DNA from: DATAEU01 sp046735355
Lineage (GTDB): Bacteria; Actinomycetota; UBA4738; HRBIN12
Assembly: GCA_046735355.1 (NCBI GenBank)
Contig: JBKPTC010000140.1
Coordinates: forward strand, 1 to 6,679
Reading direction: 5' to 3'
DNA: 6,679 bases
The stretch's first letter is position 1. Every line of letters begins with the position of its first letter. The position numbers and the translations under genes are program-made. This document shows positions 5,198-6,679 of the stretch, in pieces. A model generated the notes under the pieces. It had not been told where the DNA came from. It did no database searches and saw only the letters and a program-made list of their open reading frames with translations.

Positions 5198-6286
5198 ATG
5201 CGACTACCCGTCGAGCCGCCGATCGAGCCGATGCTGGCCAAGGCGGTCGATTCGCTGCCGCGTGACGACGGCTGGCTGTTCGAACCGAAGTGGGACGGCT
5301 TCCGGGCGATCGTGTTTCGGGACGGGGAGGAGGTTCTCACTCAGAGCCGCGACCTGAAGCCGCTCGACCGCTACTTCCCGGAGCTCGCCGATCCGTTGCG
5401 AGCCAATCTGCCCCGGCGTTGCGTCGTCGACGGTGAGGTCGTCATCGCCCGCGACGGCGAGCTCGACTTCGAGGCGCTGCTGTTACGTATTCACCCGGCG
5501 GCATCACGCGTGAAGCTCCTCGCCGAGGAGACGCCGGCGTCGTTCGTCGCGTGGGACCTGCTGGCGCTCGACGACGAGGACCTCCGGAAGGTGCCGCAGG
5601 GCGAGCGGCGCGCACGGCTTGAACGGGTGCTATCGAAAGTCGAGCCGCCCGTGCATTTGACTCCGGCGACGACGGACCGAAACACGGGCCAGGAGTGGTT
5701 CAGCACGTTCGAGGGCGCCGGCCTCGACGGGATCGTCGCGAAGCGGCTCGACGGCACGTACCAGCCGGGCAAGCGCGCGATGCTGAAGATCAAGCATCAG
5801 CGAACCGCCGACTGCGTGGTCGCCGGATTTCGGTGGCACAAGAACGGACCGCAGACGCACGTCGGGTCGCTGCTGCTGGGGCTCTTCGACGACGAGGGCA
5901 GGCTGCATCACGTCGGGATCACGTCGTCGTTCACCTGGGATCGGCGGGCGTCGTTGCTGAAGGAGCTCGAGCCGCTCCGAGCGAACGCGACCGAAGGACA
6001 TCCGTGGAGCGAATGGGCCGAGTGGGCAGGCCTCGGTTCGGCCGATGCGTCGGGCCAGCGGATGCCAGGCGCGACGTCACGCTGGAATCGTGGCAAGGAC
6101 CTCTCGTGGGAACCGCTTCGGCCGGAGCGCGTCGTGGAGGTCGCCTATGACCACCTGCAGGGCGACCGATTCCGCCACGCGACGACGTTCAAGCGCTGGC
6201 GTCCCGACAAGCCGCCCGCGGAGTGCCGCTACGACCAGCTCGAGGAAACCGCGCCGTACCTGATCGAGCAGATCTTCGGCAGCTGA
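5198..6286 (+). CDS. ligC: ATP-dependent DNA ligase, stand-alone LigC type
   Basis: The 362-residue enzyme seals DNA nicks through enzyme-AMP and DNA-AMP intermediates. The adenylation domain (about 1-205) carries motif I with catalytic Lys31 in EPKWDGFRA, VDGEVVI (77-83, with Glu80), motif III FVAWDLLAL (116-124), motif IV DGIVAKR (177-183; Asp where Glu is more usual in ATP ligases) and motif V MLKIKH (195-200). The OB-fold domain (about 206-362) ends with motif VI-like FKRWRPDKPP (331-340). Length and the opening LPVEPPIEPMLAKAVDSLP match mycobacterial LigC and the ligase module of LigD, without the polymerase or nuclease domains of LigD. In mycobacteria LigC is linked to base excision repair with a primase-polymerase; no such partner or Ku gene is in this window. 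I chose the ATG at 5198 because homology begins there and a -10 box lies just before it. Frame continuation upstream has no family match. The second Met, at codon 12, is too late. Confidence 0.95.
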   Translation: MRLPVEPPIEPMLAKAVDSLPRDDGWLFEPKWDGFRAIVFRDGEEVLTQSRDLKPLDRYFPELADPLRANLPRRCVVDGEVVIARDGELDFEALLLRIHPAASRVKLLAEETPASFVAWDLLALDDEDLRKVPQGERRARLERVLSKVEPPVHLTPATTDRNTGQEWFSTFEGAGLDGIVAKRLDGTYQPGKRAMLKIKHQRTADCVVAGFRWHKNGPQTHVGSLLLGLFDDEGRLHHVGITSSFTWDRRASLLKELEPLRANATEGHPWSEWAEWAGLGSADASGQRMPGATSRWNRGKDLSWEPLRPERVVEVAYDHLQGDRFRHATTFKRWRPDKPPAECRYDQLEETAPYLIEQIFGS

Positions 6287-6300
6287 CTCCGCGAGATCAC

Positions 6301-6679
6301 CTAGGCCGGCAGACCCAAGGCGTCGCCGATCGCGTCGCGTACCAGTGCGCGCTGTTCGATGAACGCGAAGTGACCGCAGTCCGGAAGCACGACCAGCCGC
6401 GCGCCCGGGATAGCACCGGAGATCTCGCCCGGGATTTCGAGCGGGACGAAGTCGTGGTCGCCGTGGATGACGAGGGTCGGGATTCGAAGGTCACGCAGCC
6501 GCGGGATCAAGTCGTAGTCCTTGCGCAACCAGGTCTGGGCGTATAGCGAATGCTCGATCGCACGCGCCGCAACGATCGCGGCTGGCGTGAACGCTCGTCG
6601 CAGCCGGCCAACGACCGCGTCGATAGTCGACGGCCAGCGGACCGCGGGCCGAAAGTGGATTCGGTAGTACTCCGCGTCG
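6301..6679 (-). CDS. Alpha/beta hydrolase, C-terminal part (5' end beyond window)
   Basis: The last 125 residues of an alpha/beta-hydrolase-fold enzyme are visible. The frame is open to the right window edge and no start within the window is convincing. The C-terminal catalytic elements are present: VIHGDHDFVP, where the second Asp is the expected acid residue of the triad, and PDCGHFAFIEQ with the catalytic His. The nucleophile elbow (GxSxG) must lie outside the window. The upstream piece DAEYYRIHFRPAVRWP resembles the cap region of proline-iminopeptidase-like hydrolases, so that subgroup is my leading guess, but esterase or other hydrolase activity is equally possible. The stop (TAG, 6301-6303) faces the ligC stop with 14 bp between. 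A TTG at 6528 could give a shorter product but would cut through the cap region, so I reject it as the start. Confidence 0.85.
   Translation of the reverse strand, partial: DAEYYRIHFRPAVRWPSTIDAVVGRLRRAFTPAAIVAARAIEHSLYAQTWLRKDYDLIPRLRDLRIPTLVIHGDHDFVPLEIPGEISGAIPGARLVVLPDCGHFAFIEQRALVRDAIGDALGLPA

Overview
The window is a very GC-rich, densely packed bacterial chromosomal segment. It holds six protein-coding genes, two of them cut by the window edges. I see no RNA genes, insertion sequences, phage genes or CRISPR repeats. The gene set is a two-component system, a long CTC-type bL25, a DUF4349 lipoprotein, a stand-alone LigC-type ATP-dependent DNA ligase, a methyltransferase and an alpha/beta hydrolase. 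This, with heavy G/C at third codon positions and GTG starts, fits a high-GC soil or freshwater bacterium. Chloroflexota (Limnocylindria-like) is my best guess and Actinomycetota the alternative. This is inference; no phylogenetic marker in the window settles it.

Layout, left to right. Positions 1-2277 (minus strand) hold an OmpR-family response regulator followed 16 bp later by its membrane histidine kinase, which runs off the left edge. A 170-bp divergent intergenic region (2278-2447) separates them from plus-strand bL25 (2448-3137). bL25 converges tail-to-tail, with one base between stop codons, on a minus-strand SAM-dependent methyltransferase (3139-3960). A 128-bp gap carrying a degenerate 21-bp tandem repeat follows. 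Next is the minus-strand DUF4349 lipoprotein (4089-5051), then a second divergent region (5052-5197), then plus-strand ligC (5198-6286). ligC converges, 14 bp apart, on the 3' part of an alpha/beta hydrolase gene that runs off the right edge. No gene-free stretch exceeds 300 bases.

The genes do not form one pathway. The only clear functional unit is the regulator-kinase pair. The others look like independent housekeeping or stress-related functions: ribosome assembly or stress (bL25), DNA repair (LigC), envelope (DUF4349), plus two enzymes of unknown substrate. I found no convincing new multi-gene system. The most interesting signals are in the non-coding gaps. The regulator and ligC genes share the same start layout (a TANNNT -10 box exactly 6 nt before the start codon, no ribosome binding site), suggesting leaderless transcripts. 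There is also a perfect 7-bp inverted repeat in the regulator/bL25 divergent region, and hairpin-forming 21-bp repeats upstream of the methyltransferase.
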